From: Pseudomonadota bacterium
GTDB taxonomy: Bacteria; Pseudomonadota; Gammaproteobacteria; Burkholderiales; Burkholderiaceae_C
DNA length: 62,223 nucleotides
Assembly: GCA_021845505.1 (NCBI GenBank)
Contig: JAJZVU010000020.1
Coordinates: forward strand, 1 to 62,223
Direction of reading: 5' to 3'
Of this stretch, positions 17,146 to 28,025 are shown in pieces. The translations under genes were made by a program, and so were the position numbers. The stretch's first letter is position 1; each line of letters opens with the position of its first letter. Under the pieces are notes generated by a model. It saw only the letters and a list, made by a program, of their open reading frames with translations, was not told where the DNA came from and ran no database searches.

Positions 17146-18794
17146 CCGACCTGTGGACGGCCTGGCTGCGCCAGCTCAGGATGTCCGGCGCCGCGCTGGC
17201 GCTGAGCGCGCTGGCCGCCTGCGGCGGCGGCGCGCCGTCGCGCAGCGGCGCCGCCGCCGATCCGGTCGGCACCAGCGGGGTGTACATCGGCACCGTCACC
17301 GGATTGGGCAGCGTGATCGTGGAAGGACACAGCTTCGAGGGCGCGCCGCCGCACTACTTCAACGACGACGACCCGGGGGCGGCGCAGCCTGCCAGCGCGG
17401 TCGGCCTGGGCCAGCGGCTGCAGATGATCACCGGCGCGGCCGGCGGCGCAGCGCTGGTGGAGCCCGCCGTCGTCGGCCCGGTGCAAGCGGTTTCGCTGGC
17501 CGATGGCAGCCTGGAGGTCAACGGCCTGCGCATCCGGGTCAACGCCGACCCGCGGCTGGCCCCGCCGACCTTCTACTCCGGGCTGGCGGGCTTGGCCGGG
17601 CTGCGTGCCGGCTCGACGGTCGTGCGAATCGACGGCGCGTTCGGGCTGGACTCCGCCGGCCGGCCCTACCTGCTGGCCAGCCGGGTCGTGCAGTTGCCGC
17701 CAGACACCACCCAGGCCCGGCTGAGCGGCCTGGTCTCGCGCTTCGACGCGGCCCGCGGCACGCTGCGGCTGGGCCGCGTGACGGTGCGCCTGGGCTCTGC
17801 GACCCAGATCTACCCGGCCGGATCCACGCTGCGCGACGGCGAGCTGGTGAATGCGTGGAGCCCGCGGCGCATCCACGGCGGCGTGCTCGATGCCGCGGTG
17901 GTGCGGGTGCGCAGCCTGCTCGGCGCATCCGGGCAGGCGCGCATCGGCGGCCTGGCCACCGTCGGTGCCAACGCAGCGCTGCGGGTGGCGGGAATCGCCA
18001 TCGCGCCGGCGGACGCCACGGCGGCCGGCCAGATCGCCTCGCTGCGCAACGGCCAGTACGTGCGGGTGCGCGGCCGCGTCGCCGCCGACGGCGGCCGGGT
18101 GCTGGCGAGCAGCGTGCAGCGGTACGCCGGGCAGGGACCGCAGGTGCGGCTGCGCGGCAATGTCACCAGCTATGTCGACAACGGCCATTTCCTGGTGCGC
18201 GGGGTCGCCGTGGACGCCAGCGCGGCGCTGGCCGGCGCGCGGCTGGGCAACGGGGCCTTCGTGCAGGTGCTGGGCCAGGTCGATCCGGCGGCCCCCGACA
18301 GGGTGCTGGCGAGCCGGGTGCGACACCTGGCGATGGCCCCGCGAGGAGGCACGGTGGACCTGCGCGGAACGGTCAGCCAGTACGACCCGACTCGCGGCAG
18401 CCTGGTGCTGAGCTGGAGCGACGAGGGCGTGACCGAGGCCTCGCTGGTGAACCTGGCTCCCAATGCGGTGTTCGACCGGCTGCGCACCAGCGAATTGCAC
18501 GACGGCTCGACGGTGCGCATCGAGGCCGTCCAGCAGGCCGACAGCCTGCTGGCCTACAGCGTGTCCGCGTGGCGGCGCCCGCCCGACGGCGCCACGCCAG
18601 CGCTGCGCAGCACCCGCGGGCGCGCCTACCGGGTGGGCCCGCAGGCCTTCGAGGTCAACGGCCTGCGCATCCTGCGCGGCGGGGTCGCGCCGCACGGCGG
18701 CGCGCTGCTCGACGGCGCGCGGGTGCGGGTGCGGTTCGCGCCGGCGGGCGCCGGCGGCGCGCTGCTGGCGCGGGCCATCCGGGTCGAGCCCTGA
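17142..18794 (+). CDS. DUF5666 domain lipoprotein
   Basis: A 550-residue predicted lipoprotein: signal segment ending in the lipobox LAAC (ALSALAACGGG, about residues 26-29), then five or more repeats of a small beta domain of the DUF5666 type (patterns such as GxVxxFDAARGTLRLGRVTVRL, LRGNVTSYVDNGHFLVRGVAVD, LRGTVSQYDPTRGSLVLSW). It is coupled to the DUF6502 gene (ATGA). Role unknown; the repeated OB/beta-type modules suggest a periplasmic or surface scaffold. Confidence 0.8.
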   Translation: MTDLWTAWLRQLRMSGAALALSALAACGGGAPSRSGAAADPVGTSGVYIGTVTGLGSVIVEGHSFEGAPPHYFNDDDPGAAQPASAVGLGQRLQMITGAAGGAALVEPAVVGPVQAVSLADGSLEVNGLRIRVNADPRLAPPTFYSGLAGLAGLRAGSTVVRIDGAFGLDSAGRPYLLASRVVQLPPDTTQARLSGLVSRFDAARGTLRLGRVTVRLGSATQIYPAGSTLRDGELVNAWSPRRIHGGVLDAAVVRVRSLLGASGQARIGGLATVGANAALRVAGIAIAPADATAAGQIASLRNGQYVRVRGRVAADGGRVLASSVQRYAGQGPQVRLRGNVTSYVDNGHFLVRGVAVDASAALAGARLGNGAFVQVLGQVDPAAPDRVLASRVRHLAMAPRGGTVDLRGTVSQYDPTRGSLVLSWSDEGVTEASLVNLAPNAVFDRLRTSELHDGSTVRIEAVQQADSLLAYSVSAWRRPPDGATPALRSTRGRAYRVGPQAFEVNGLRILRGGVAPHGGALLDGARVRVRFAPAGAGGALLARAIRVEP

Positions 18795-18826
18795 GGCCCG
18801 CGCGGTCGCGCGCTTGAATCGGCATT

Positions 18827-18832
18827 TATAAT
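18827..18832 (+). promoter_or_regulatory. Perfect -10 hexamer (TATAAT) before the hemerythrin-like gene
   Basis: TATAAT lies 62 bases before the start of the gene at 18894, an AT-rich island in very GC-rich DNA. No good -35 hexamer is found at 16-18 bases upstream, so activator help or a weak -35 would be needed. Confidence 0.45.
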
Positions 18833-18893
18833 TCCGTTTCACGTGCCGCAGCCGCCCGAGCCCGGGCCCGCCGGCAGGCCGGAGGATCCGCCG

Positions 18894-19454
18894 ATGCAAA
18901 TCTCCCCGCAAGGTTCGACCGCCGGCACGGCCGGTTGGGAAGTGCCGCTGGAAATGCTCGCCGCCTGCCACGCCCGCATGCAGCAGCAGTTCGAACTGCT
19001 GCAGCGCCTGCTCCAGCACCTGCAGGAACATGGCGCCGACAGCCAGGCCAGCGAAGCCTGCGAGCGCATCCAGCGCTACTTCGAGACCGCCGCGCGCGAC
19101 CACCACCAGGACGAGGAACAGGACCTGCTGCCGGCGCTGCTCGAGGCGATGGCGGGTTCCGACGCCGTGTGCATACGCGACATCATCGCCCGCCTGGGCG
19201 CCGAGCATCGGGTGCTCGAGCAGCGCTGGCTGGCGCTGCGCGAGTCGCTGCAGGCGGTGCAGGCCGGCGACGCGTCGGCGTTGCAGCCGCAACAGGTGCA
19301 GGCCTTCGTCGCCGCGTACCGCCAGCACATCGACTACGAGCAGGCCGAGGTGCTGCCGATGGCCGAACGCCTGCTCGACGACGAGCAGCTGCAGCGCATC
19401 GGCCGCGCGATGCGGCTGCGCCGCGGCGCGGCCGAGCCGCCGCCGGCGCGTTGA
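18894..19454 (+). CDS. Hemerythrin-like HHE-domain protein
   Basis: A 186-residue four-helix protein of the hemerythrin HHE type. The likely iron-ligand histidines and acids occur in CHARMQQQFELL, ARDHHQDEEQDLLPAL, LGAEHRVLEQRW and YRQHIDYEQAEVLPMA, one set per helix. Such proteins bind a diiron centre and may sense or carry O2 or NO, or take part in iron and redox stress. GGAGG eight bases before ATG 18894 decides the start; the upstream codons from 18843 have no ribosome site. Monocistronic by position. Confidence 0.82.
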   Translation: MQISPQGSTAGTAGWEVPLEMLAACHARMQQQFELLQRLLQHLQEHGADSQASEACERIQRYFETAARDHHQDEEQDLLPALLEAMAGSDAVCIRDIIARLGAEHRVLEQRWLALRESLQAVQAGDASALQPQQVQAFVAAYRQHIDYEQAEVLPMAERLLDDEQLQRIGRAMRLRRGAAEPPPAR

Positions 19455-19480
19455 GCCGGCGCGTTGGGCCGGCGCGCGGC
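19442..19480. repeat. 13-base tandem repeat over a gene end
   Basis: GCCGGCGCGTTG(A/G) occurs twice in tandem (19442-19454 and 19455-19467) with a degraded third unit to 19480. The first unit includes the stop codon of the hemerythrin-like gene. The array fills the gap to the convergent SDR gene and is GC-rich enough to form structure. Confidence 0.55.
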
Positions 19481-19485
19481 CCGGC

Positions 19486-20232
19486 TCAGAGCTCCTGCGC
19501 GGTCGGCCGGTAGAGGATTTCGTTGATGTCCACGTCGTCCGGCTGGGACATCGCGTAGACCACGGCACGCGCGAAGGAGTCGGCGCCGACCGCCAGCTCG
19601 TAGAGCTTGCGCACGTTGTGCGCGACGTCGGGCTCGGTGATCGACGACGGCAGCTCGGTGGCCACCGCGCCGGGGGAGATCACCGTGGTGCGGATGCGGT
19701 AGGGCTTGACCTCCATGCGCAGCCCCTCGGAGATCACCCGCACCGCATGCTTGGTCGCCGCGTACACCGCGCTGCCCGGACGCACCTTGTGGCCGGCCAC
19801 CGACGACACGTTGATGATGTGCCCGCTCTTGCGCTCGCGCATCAGCGGCAGCACCGCGGCGATGCCGTGCAGCACCCCCCTGATGTTGACGTCGATCATG
19901 CGGTTCCAGTCGTCGAGCCTTCGCCGCTCCAGCAGCGAATGCGGCATGACGCCCGCGTTGTTGATCATCACGTCGACGCGGCCGTAGCGCGCCGCTGCGG
20001 CGTCGACCAGCGCCTGCACCTGGGCCGCGTCGGTGACGTCGGTGCGCAGCGCCAGCGCGCGGCCTCCGGCGGCCTGCAGCTCGGCGGCCAGCGCGTCGAT
20101 GCGCGGCTGGCGGCGCGCGCCCAGCACCACCACCGCGCCCAGCGCGCCGAGCATGCGCGCACTGGCCTCGCCGAGGCCGCTGCTGGCGCCGGTGATCACC
20201 ACCACCTTGTCGCGAATATTGTCGGGAAGCAT
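19486..20232 (-). CDS. SDR-family oxidoreductase
   Basis: A 248-residue classical short-chain dehydrogenase with TGASSGLG (residues 15-22), NNAG, SSVAG and YAATK catalytic motifs. The ending [14 protein letters not shown] is typical of the subgroup often annotated as NADP-dependent clavaldehyde-dehydrogenase-like or YdfG-like. The substrate is unknown. It is convergent with the hemerythrin-like gene and 104 bases downstream of nothing co-directional except the hydrolase at 20337, whose stop lies before its start. Confidence 0.86.
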   Translation of the reverse strand: MLPDNIRDKVVVITGASSGLGEASARMLGALGAVVVLGARRQPRIDALAAELQAAGGRALALRTDVTDAAQVQALVDAAAARYGRVDVMINNAGVMPHSLLERRRLDDWNRMIDVNIRGVLHGIAAVLPLMRERKSGHIINVSSVAGHKVRPGSAVYAATKHAVRVISEGLRMEVKPYRIRTTVISPGAVATELPSSITEPDVAHNVRKLYELAVGADSFARAVVYAMSQPDDVDINEILYRPTAQEL

Positions 20233-20336
20233 TCGTCCTGCCTTGGAGTTCGTCGGGTCCGCGCCGGCGCCGCCGGCCCGGCGTGGCCCACAGGGTCCGG
20301 CGCGGCCCGCGCGCGAGCCGAAAGCTTAGCGCGACC

Positions 20337-20981
20337 TCAGGCGGCGGCGCACTGCGCCGCGACGAGCTCGCGCAGCAGGTGCAGCCTGGCCGTGAAAAAG
20401 TGGTCGGCGCCGGGGATCACGAACACCGGCTGGCGCCGCGGGCGCGCCCATTGCAGCAGCGCCGGCAGCGAAGCCCGCTCGTCGCATTCGCCATGCACCA
20501 GCCAGGCGCCGGGCAGCGGCGCCGGCCGGTAGTCCATCGAGTCCTCGACCCGCCCGACCGGCATGCCGGCCAGCAGCACATGGCGCGCCGCGTCGCCGGC
20601 GTCGGCCAGTCGCGCGGCGACATGCGACTGCACGTAGGCGCCGAAGGAAAATCCCAGCAGCGCCAACGGCAGCCCGGGATGGCCGGCGCGCGCCTGTCGC
20701 GCCAGCTGCAGCAGGTCGCGGGCCTCGCCCTCGCCGCGATCGTGCACGCCCTCGCTCGCCCCGACCCCGCGGAAGTTCGGGCGCAGCGCGAGCCAGCCCT
20801 GGTCGCGCAGCGCGTGGGCGAGCACATGGGGAACCTTGTGCCTGGCACTGCCGCCGAGCAGCGGCTGCGGGTGGGCGACGATTCCCAGGCCGCGCGGCGT
20901 TCCCGCCGGGGCGTCGAGCAGCACCTCGATGCGCCCGGCCTCGCCGTCGGCCCAGATGCGTCGGGTGGGGGGTGGAACCAT
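20337..20981 (-). CDS. Alpha/beta hydrolase (small, cytoplasmic)
   Basis: A 214-residue alpha/beta hydrolase with nucleophile elbow GFSFG, acidic residue in HGECDE and His in GADHFFTARL. It resembles the compact cytoplasmic CocE/dienelactone-type hydrolases found widely in proteobacteria (IVAHPQPLLGGSARHKVPHVLA is a typical N-terminal block). Substrate unknown. The frame could start at 21002, giving seven more residues; ATG 20981 gives MVPPPTRRIW and is slightly preferred. Confidence 0.83.
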   Translation of the reverse strand: MVPPPTRRIWADGEAGRIEVLLDAPAGTPRGLGIVAHPQPLLGGSARHKVPHVLAHALRDQGWLALRPNFRGVGASEGVHDRGEGEARDLLQLARQARAGHPGLPLALLGFSFGAYVQSHVAARLADAGDAARHVLLAGMPVGRVEDSMDYRPAPLPGAWLVHGECDERASLPALLQWARPRRQPVFVIPGADHFFTARLHLLRELVAAQCAAA

Positions 20982-21049
20982 GGCCTGAGTCTGGCGGCGC
21001 ATCGGCCGCTGGCGCTATTCTCGCACCTGCACCACGACACCACCGGCCC

Positions 21050-21256
21050 ATGCCTCGCCCTTCCCGCGCCCGACCTGCCCTGCGTCCCGTCTGGCGCTAT
21101 GCGCTGGCCGCGGCGCTGGGCGTCGGCGCGGCGCTGGCCGCCGACGCGCTGTTCGTGCCCGCCGGCTGGCGGCTGCTGCTCGGGCTGGGGATGGCGTTCT
21201 CGCTGGGATTCGCCGGGTTGTTCTTCGCGGCGATCACCGACCCGCGCCTGCGCTAG
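21050..21256 (+). CDS. Small two-TM membrane protein
   Basis: A 68-residue protein, Arg/Pro-rich at the N-terminus, then two hydrophobic segments ([21 protein letters not shown] and [23 protein letters not shown]). No family is recognised. It is divergent from the hydrolase gene and its last 23 bases overlap the 3' end of the convergent eda gene. No ribosome binding site stands out, so it may be spurious, but the membrane pattern is sensible. Confidence 0.5.
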   Translation: MPRPSRARPALRPVWRYALAAALGVGAALAADALFVPAGWRLLLGLGMAFSLGFAGLFFAAITDPRLR

Positions 21257-21928
21257 CGTCGCCCGCGCCAGCCCCGCCTGCGCCGCTCCCGGGCGCGGCG
21301 GATCCGCGCGGGCGCGGCAGCGCCGCGGCCTGCGCGGCCAGCGCGGCGATGGTCGGCCAGTCGCGCGCCGCCAGCGCGGCCTGCGGAGTCACCCAGGACC
21401 CGCCGACGCAGGCCACGTTGGGCAGCGCCAGGTAATCGCCGGCGTTGTCCGCGTCGACCCCGCCGGTCGGGCAGAACACCAGTTGCGGCAACGGCCCGTG
21501 CAGCGAGCGCAGCAACGCGCGCCCGCCCACCGCCTCGGCGGGAAACAGCTTGAGGGCGTCGAAGCCCTGTTCGGCGGCGCACATGGCCTCGCTGGCAGTC
21601 GCCACCCCGGGCAGGAAGGCCATGCCACGCCGCAACACCGCCGCGGCCAGCGCCGGGGTCAGTCCCGGGCTGACACCGAACATCGCGCCGGCGTCCAGCG
21701 CCTGTGCCCACTGCGAGGCATCGAGCACGGTGCCCGCGCCCACCACGGCGCGCGGCACCGCGTCGCGGATGCGCCTGAGCACCGGCAGCGCGGCCGCGGT
21801 GCGCAAGGTGATCTCCAGCACCGGCAGCCCGGCGTCGACCAGGGTGTGCGCGAGGTCCTCGGCCAGTCCCGGGTCGCCGACCACCAGCACCGGCATCACC
21901 GGCGCCAGGCGCAGGATGTCACGCGCCT

Positions 21929-21932
<4 letters not shown>
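21234..21932 (-). CDS. eda: KDPG aldolase
   Basis: A 232-residue class I aldolase that splits 2-keto-3-deoxy-6-phosphogluconate into pyruvate and glyceraldehyde 3-phosphate, the last Entner-Doudoroff step. Glu40 (LEITLRT) and Schiff-base Lys128 ([11 protein letters not shown]) are present. The body ends near residue 205; a further Gly/Ala/Pro tail overlaps the convergent small gene. ATG 21932 overlaps the edd stop by four bases, so edd and eda are translationally coupled. Confidence 0.94.
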
Positions 21933-23815
<1,883 letters not shown>

Positions 23816-23826
23816 CGCGGCTCCTG

Positions 23827-23848
23827 CATGTAGTTTGACAACTTTTTA
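23827..23848. promoter_or_regulatory. Candidate HexR half-site region near edd
   Basis: The sequence TGTAGTT-TGAC-AACTTTT (from 23829) contains the inverted repeat AGTT-N4-AACT and the outer TGTA half typical of HexR operators. It lies about 15 bases before the edd start codon, well placed to block edd-eda expression. The CATGTAGTTT decamer at its left end is repeated at 23926. Assignment to HexR rests on the presence of hexR at 27144. Confidence 0.45.
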
Positions 23849-23918
23849 CGCCGATCCGACCGTCATTCCGTCCAAAAAGGCGCAGTGTGCAGGTTAGCAG
23901 AACCCGCGGAGAAATCAA

Positions 23919-23948
23919 TTGACTCCATGTAGTTTTCCTTCATACACT
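23919..23948 (+). promoter_or_regulatory. zwf promoter with overlapping HexR-like box
   Basis: A -35 element TTGACT (23919-23924) and a -10 element TACACT (23943-23948) with an 18-base spacer face zwf. Between and across them lies TGTAGTTTTCCTTCATACA (23928-23946), a TGTA...TACA dyad that resembles HexR operators. A repressor bound here would cover the promoter. In HexR systems KDPG relieves binding, which would couple the operon to its own pathway flux. Confidence 0.5.
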
Positions 23949-24009
23949 GAAGCCATCACGGCCGCGGCCGGTGTGCTCGGGCCGTCCCTTCGAGGCAAAC
24001 ACGACAAGC

Positions 24010-25473
24010 ATGTCCACGACTCCCGCGTTTGACATGGTGCTGTTCGGCGGCACCGGCGACCTGGCGATGCGCAAGATCCTGCCGGCCCTGTTCGAGGCCC
24101 ATCGCGAAGGCACGCTGCACCCGGACGGCCGCATCCTCGCGCTGGGCCGGGCCGCCGGATCGCGCGCCGAATACCTGCAGCAGGTCGAACGCCAGGCGCG
24201 CCCTCACCTGCGCGTGGACGCAGCCGACCCGGCCTGGCAGGGCTTCGTGCAGCGAATCGACTTCCTGCAGCTCGACGCCTCGCGGGCCGAGGACTTTCCC
24301 CCACTCGGCGACTGGCTGGGCAACGCGCCCCGGCAGCGGGTGGTGGTGTGCTACCTGGCGACCGCGCCGCGGCTGTTCGCGCCCATCTGCGCCCACCTGG
24401 CCGCGTGCGGGCTGAACCACGGCAACGTGCGGGTGGTGCTGGAAAAGCCCCTGGGGCATGATTGGGCTTCGTCCGAGGCGATCAATGCGGAAGTCGCGAG
24501 GCATTTCCAGGAGCAGCAGATCTACCGCATCGACCACTACCTGGGCAAGGAGTCGGTGCAGAACCTGATGGCGATCCGGTTCGGCAACGTGCTGTTCGAG
24601 CCCTTGTGGCGCCGCGAATGGATCGACCACGTGCAGATCACCATCGCCGAGGACCTCGGAGTCGAGGGGCGGGGTGAGTTCTACGACAAGACCGGCGCGC
24701 TGCGCGACATGCTGCAGAACCACCTGCTGCAACTGCTGTGCATGGTCGCGATGGAGCCTCCGGCCAGCCTGGACGCCGACGCCATCCGCGACGAAAAGCT
24801 CAAGGTGCTGAAGTCGCTCAAGCCCATCCGCGAGGACGACGTGCCGCGCTGCACGGTGCGCGGCCAGTACCGCGCCGGCGCCGCCGGCGGCCAGCCGGTG
24901 GTCGGCTACCGCCAGGAGCCTGCGGTGGCTGCCGACAGCCTGACCGAGACCTTCGTCGCGGTGCGCGCCGAGGTGGCGAGCTGGCGCTGGTCGGGCGTCC
25001 CGTTCTTCCTGCGCAGCGGCAAGCGCATGCCCGAGCGGCTGGCCGAGATCGTGATCCACTTCCGCCCGGTGCCCCTGAGCCTGTTCGGCATGCCCTCGAC
25101 CACCCAGGGGGTCAACCGCATGGTCATCCGCCTGCAGCCCGAGGAGCGCATCAGCCTGCACTTCCTGGCCAAGCAGGCCGGCGACGGCATGCGGCTGCAA
25201 CCCACGTCGCTCGACCTGGACCTGCTGTCGACCTCCCACCGGCGCCGCGCCGATGCCTACGAGCGCCTGCTGCTCGATGTCATACGCGGCCAGCTGGGCC
25301 TGTTCATGCGCCGCGACGAACTCGCGGCGGCCTGGCGCTGGGTGGAACCGATCCTCGAGACCTGGGAGCGCGACGCCAGCCAGCCCAAGGCCTATACCGC
25401 GGGCACCTGGGGGCCCGCCGCATCCAGCGCGCTGCTGTCGCGCGACGGCGTGGCCTGGCACGAGGAGATCTGA
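24010..25473 (+). CDS. zwf: Glucose-6-phosphate dehydrogenase
   Basis: A 487-residue enzyme oxidising glucose 6-phosphate to 6-phosphogluconolactone. The coenzyme motif is FGGTGDLA (residues 12-19), the EKPLG block is at 145-149, and the substrate site RIDHYLGKE spans 173-181. It starts the plus-strand glucose operon. The open frame upstream to 23971 lacks a ribosome site, and [14 protein letters not shown] at 24010 agrees with family N-termini. Confidence 0.95.
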   Translation: MSTTPAFDMVLFGGTGDLAMRKILPALFEAHREGTLHPDGRILALGRAAGSRAEYLQQVERQARPHLRVDAADPAWQGFVQRIDFLQLDASRAEDFPPLGDWLGNAPRQRVVVCYLATAPRLFAPICAHLAACGLNHGNVRVVLEKPLGHDWASSEAINAEVARHFQEQQIYRIDHYLGKESVQNLMAIRFGNVLFEPLWRREWIDHVQITIAEDLGVEGRGEFYDKTGALRDMLQNHLLQLLCMVAMEPPASLDADAIRDEKLKVLKSLKPIREDDVPRCTVRGQYRAGAAGGQPVVGYRQEPAVAADSLTETFVAVRAEVASWRWSGVPFFLRSGKRMPERLAEIVIHFRPVPLSLFGMPSTTQGVNRMVIRLQPEERISLHFLAKQAGDGMRLQPTSLDLDLLSTSHRRRADAYERLLLDVIRGQLGLFMRRDELAAAWRWVEPILETWERDASQPKAYTAGTWGPAASSALLSRDGVAWHEEI

Positions 25474-25475
25474 GC

Positions 25476-26180
25476 GTGGCCGCGACACCAGCCGCCTGCC
25501 CTGCGTTGCACACCTTCGACGACGCTGCCGCGCGCGCGGCCGCGCTGGCCGCGACGGCTGCCCGGTGGCTGCGGCGCGCCTGCGACAGCCGCGGCGGCGC
25601 GGTGCTGGCGGTGTCGGGCGGGCGCTCGCCGGTGGCTCTGTTCGAGCGCCTGCGCCTGCTGGACCTGCGCTGGTCCGCGATCACCGTCACGCTGGTCGAC
25701 GAGCGCCTGGTGGCGGCCGACGATCCCGACAGCAATCAGCGGCTGGTGCGCGAGCACCTGCTGCGCGATGCCGCGGCGGCGGCGCGCCTGCACGCGCTGT
25801 TCGACGACCCGGCAGCCGGACTGCAGGCCTGCGTGCGCGAGGCCGAGCGTCGCGCGCTGGCCGCCGACGTGGTGATCCTGGGCATGGGCGAGGACGGCCA
25901 CACCGCATCGCTGTTCGCCGACGCGCGCGGCGGCGAGCAGGCGATGGACCCGCGCTGCCCCCACACCTACGTCGGCCTGGTCCCCCGGCACGCCCCGCAT
26001 GCGCGGGTCAGCATGAGCCTGCGCGCGCTGGCGCAGGCGCCGCAGCTGCTGCTGTCCATCGACGGTCAACGCAAGCGCGAGGTCTACGAGACCGCCTGCG
26101 CGCAGCCCGATAGCCCGCTTCCCGTCGCCCGCCTGCTGCGCGCGCGCGCGGCGCCGCTTGTCACCTTCTGGTCGCCATGA
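25476..26180 (+). CDS. pgl: 6-phosphogluconolactonase
   Basis: A 234-residue DevB/Pgl-type lactonase that hydrolyses 6-phosphogluconolactone. Family motifs are LAVSGGRSPVALFERL, VTLVDERLVAADDPDSNQRLV and VILGMGEDGHTASLF. The start is GTG at 25476, two bases after the zwf stop; no ATG gives the N-terminal helix. Its end overlaps glk by four bases (ATGA). Confidence 0.92.
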   Translation: MAATPAACPALHTFDDAAARAAALAATAARWLRRACDSRGGAVLAVSGGRSPVALFERLRLLDLRWSAITVTLVDERLVAADDPDSNQRLVREHLLRDAAAAARLHALFDDPAAGLQACVREAERRALAADVVILGMGEDGHTASLFADARGGEQAMDPRCPHTYVGLVPRHAPHARVSMSLRALAQAPQLLLSIDGQRKREVYETACAQPDSPLPVARLLRARAAPLVTFWSP

Positions 26181-27151
26181 GCCTTCCCGGATTTCCGCGC
26201 CTGCTCGGCGACATCGGCGGCACCAACGCCCGCTTCGCGCTCCAGCACCCCGGGGGCATCGACCGCGTGCAGGTGCTGCGCTGCGCCGACTTCGACAGCC
26301 TGCAGCAGGCCTTGCGGCATTACCTGCAGGCACAGCGCGCGAGCGTGCGACACGCAGCGCTGGGGATCGCCAATCCGGTGCATTCCGACAGCCTGCGCAT
26401 GACCAATCACCACTGGAGCTTCTCCATCGAGCAGCTGCGAGCCGAACTGGGGCTGCAGGAGCTGCTGGTGATCAACGATTTCGCCGCGCAGGCGCTGGCG
26501 CTGCCCGTGCTGCCGGACCACGAATTGCAGCAGGTCGGCGGCGGACGAGCCGCTCCCGGTGCGGCGAGGGTGGTGCTGGGCGCCGGGACCGGGCTGGGCG
26601 TGGGCGCGCTGCTGCCGGCCGGGGAAGGCCGCTGGCAGGCGCTGGCCGGCGAAGGCGGCCACGTCAGCTTCAGCCCCGCCGACGAACAGGAGGTGGAGCT
26701 GTGGCGCCATGCCCGCGAGCGCCACGGCCACGTGTCGGCCGAGAGGCTGCTCAGCGGCAGCGGGCTGGAGCTCATCCACCGCTGGCTTGGCGAGCTCGCC
26801 GGAGGCGCTCCGGAGCGCGACGCGGCGGCGATCACCCGGGGCGCGCTGCACGAGGACGACGAGCTGTGCCGGCAGACCTTGCGGATGTTCTGCGGCATGC
26901 TCGGGACACTGGCCGGCAACCTGGCGCTCACGCTGGACGCGCGCGCCGGGGTGTACGTGGGCGGCGGCATCGTGCCGCGCATCGCCGGGCTGTTCGCGGC
27001 ATCGCCCTTCCGCCAGCGCTTCGAGGCCAAGGGCCGCTTCGCCGGCGCGCTGGCCGAGATCCCGGTGTACGTGATCCACAGCGCGTGGCCGGGCCTGCTG
27101 GGCGCCGGCGCCGCGCTGCAGCAGCACCTGCAAGGCCGCAGCGATGCTTGA
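26177..27151 (+). CDS. glk: Glucokinase
   Basis: A 324-residue proteobacterial glucokinase phosphorylating free glucose. The N-terminal phosphate loop LLGDIGGTNARFAL, the catalytic-Asp block LLVINDFAAQALALP and VVLGAGTGLGVGALLP are present. Overlaps pgl by four bases and hexR by eight. Because glucan hydrolysis by the neighbouring locus ends in free glucose inside the cell, this kinase is the natural entry point. Confidence 0.94.
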   Translation: MSLPGFPRLLGDIGGTNARFALQHPGGIDRVQVLRCADFDSLQQALRHYLQAQRASVRHAALGIANPVHSDSLRMTNHHWSFSIEQLRAELGLQELLVINDFAAQALALPVLPDHELQQVGGGRAAPGAARVVLGAGTGLGVGALLPAGEGRWQALAGEGGHVSFSPADEQEVELWRHARERHGHVSAERLLSGSGLELIHRWLGELAGGAPERDAAAITRGALHEDDELCRQTLRMFCGMLGTLAGNLALTLDARAGVYVGGGIVPRIAGLFAASPFRQRFEAKGRFAGALAEIPVYVIHSAWPGLLGAGAALQQHLQGRSDA

Positions 27152-28025
27152 GCGGGTGCACGACCAGTACCCCCAGCTGTCGGCCGCCGAACGCCGGGTG
27201 GCCGACGAACTGCTGCGGCGACCGAACGAATTCGCCCGCGCCGCGGTGGCCGACATCGCGCGCGAGGCCGGGGTCAGCCAGCCCACGGTGATCCGCTTCG
27301 CGCGTTCGCTGGGATTGAGCGGACTGCAGGAGCTCAAGCTCAAGCTGGCCGCCAGCCTGGTCGGCGGCGTGCCCTACGTGCACGCCGCGGTGGCACCGGG
27401 CGACGGCATGGCCGAGGTCTCGGCCAAGGTGCTGGACAACGCCGTGTCGGCGCTGATCAAGTGCCGCAACGAAATCAGCGCCCCCAACATGCAACGGGCC
27501 GTCGACTGGCTGGCCGGCGCGCGGCGGGTGGAGTTCTATGGCCTGGGCAATTCGGGCATCGTCGCAGCCGACGCCCAGCACAAGTTCTTCCGCTTCGACA
27601 TCGCCACCGTCGCCTACGCCGACGCGCACACCCAGTCGATGGCCGCCGCGCTGCTCGGCCCGCGCGACGTGCTGGTCGCCATCTCCCACTCGGGGCGCAC
27701 CGCCGAGCTGCTCGACGCGGTGGCCATCGCGCTGCGCAACGGCTGCCGCGTGCTGGCGATCACCTCGCCGGGCACGCCGCTGGCCAGGCTGGCCACGCTG
27801 GCCATCCTGGCCGACGCCGGCGAGGACGGCGACGTCTACAGCCCGATGACCTCGCGCCTGGTCCACCTGGCGCTGATCGACACCCTGGCGGTCGGCGTGG
27901 CGCTCAAGCGCGGCCCCGAGGCCATCGCGCCGCTGGCACGCACCAAGAGCAGCCTGCGCCAGCGCAGGCTGCGCGCCGCGGCGGCCAGCCCCGGCGCCGA
28001 CCCCGACGACCCGCCATGCACCTGA
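27144..28025 (+). CDS. hexR: HexR-type RpiR-family repressor
   Basis: A 293-residue regulator with an N-terminal RpiR helix-turn-helix (about residues 36-60, [26 protein letters not shown]) and a C-terminal SIS sugar-phosphate domain ([34 protein letters not shown]). In HexR proteins the SIS domain binds KDPG. Lying inside the zwf-pgl-glk-pgi operon, it would control its own synthesis. Overlaps glk by eight and pgi by ten bases. Confidence 0.9.
   Translation: MLERVHDQYPQLSAAERRVADELLRRPNEFARAAVADIAREAGVSQPTVIRFARSLGLSGLQELKLKLAASLVGGVPYVHAAVAPGDGMAEVSAKVLDNAVSALIKCRNEISAPNMQRAVDWLAGARRVEFYGLGNSGIVAADAQHKFFRFDIATVAYADAHTQSMAAALLGPRDVLVAISHSGRTAELLDAVAIALRNGCRVLAITSPGTPLARLATLAILADAGEDGDVYSPMTSRLVHLALIDTLAVGVALKRGPEAIAPLARTKSSLRQRRLRAAAASPGADPDDPPCT

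Noticed and set aside
23835-23840. TTGACA as a plus-strand -35 element close to edd
   Set aside because: No -10 hexamer lies 16-18 bases downstream, and the distance to zwf is long; the pair at 23919/23943 is better.
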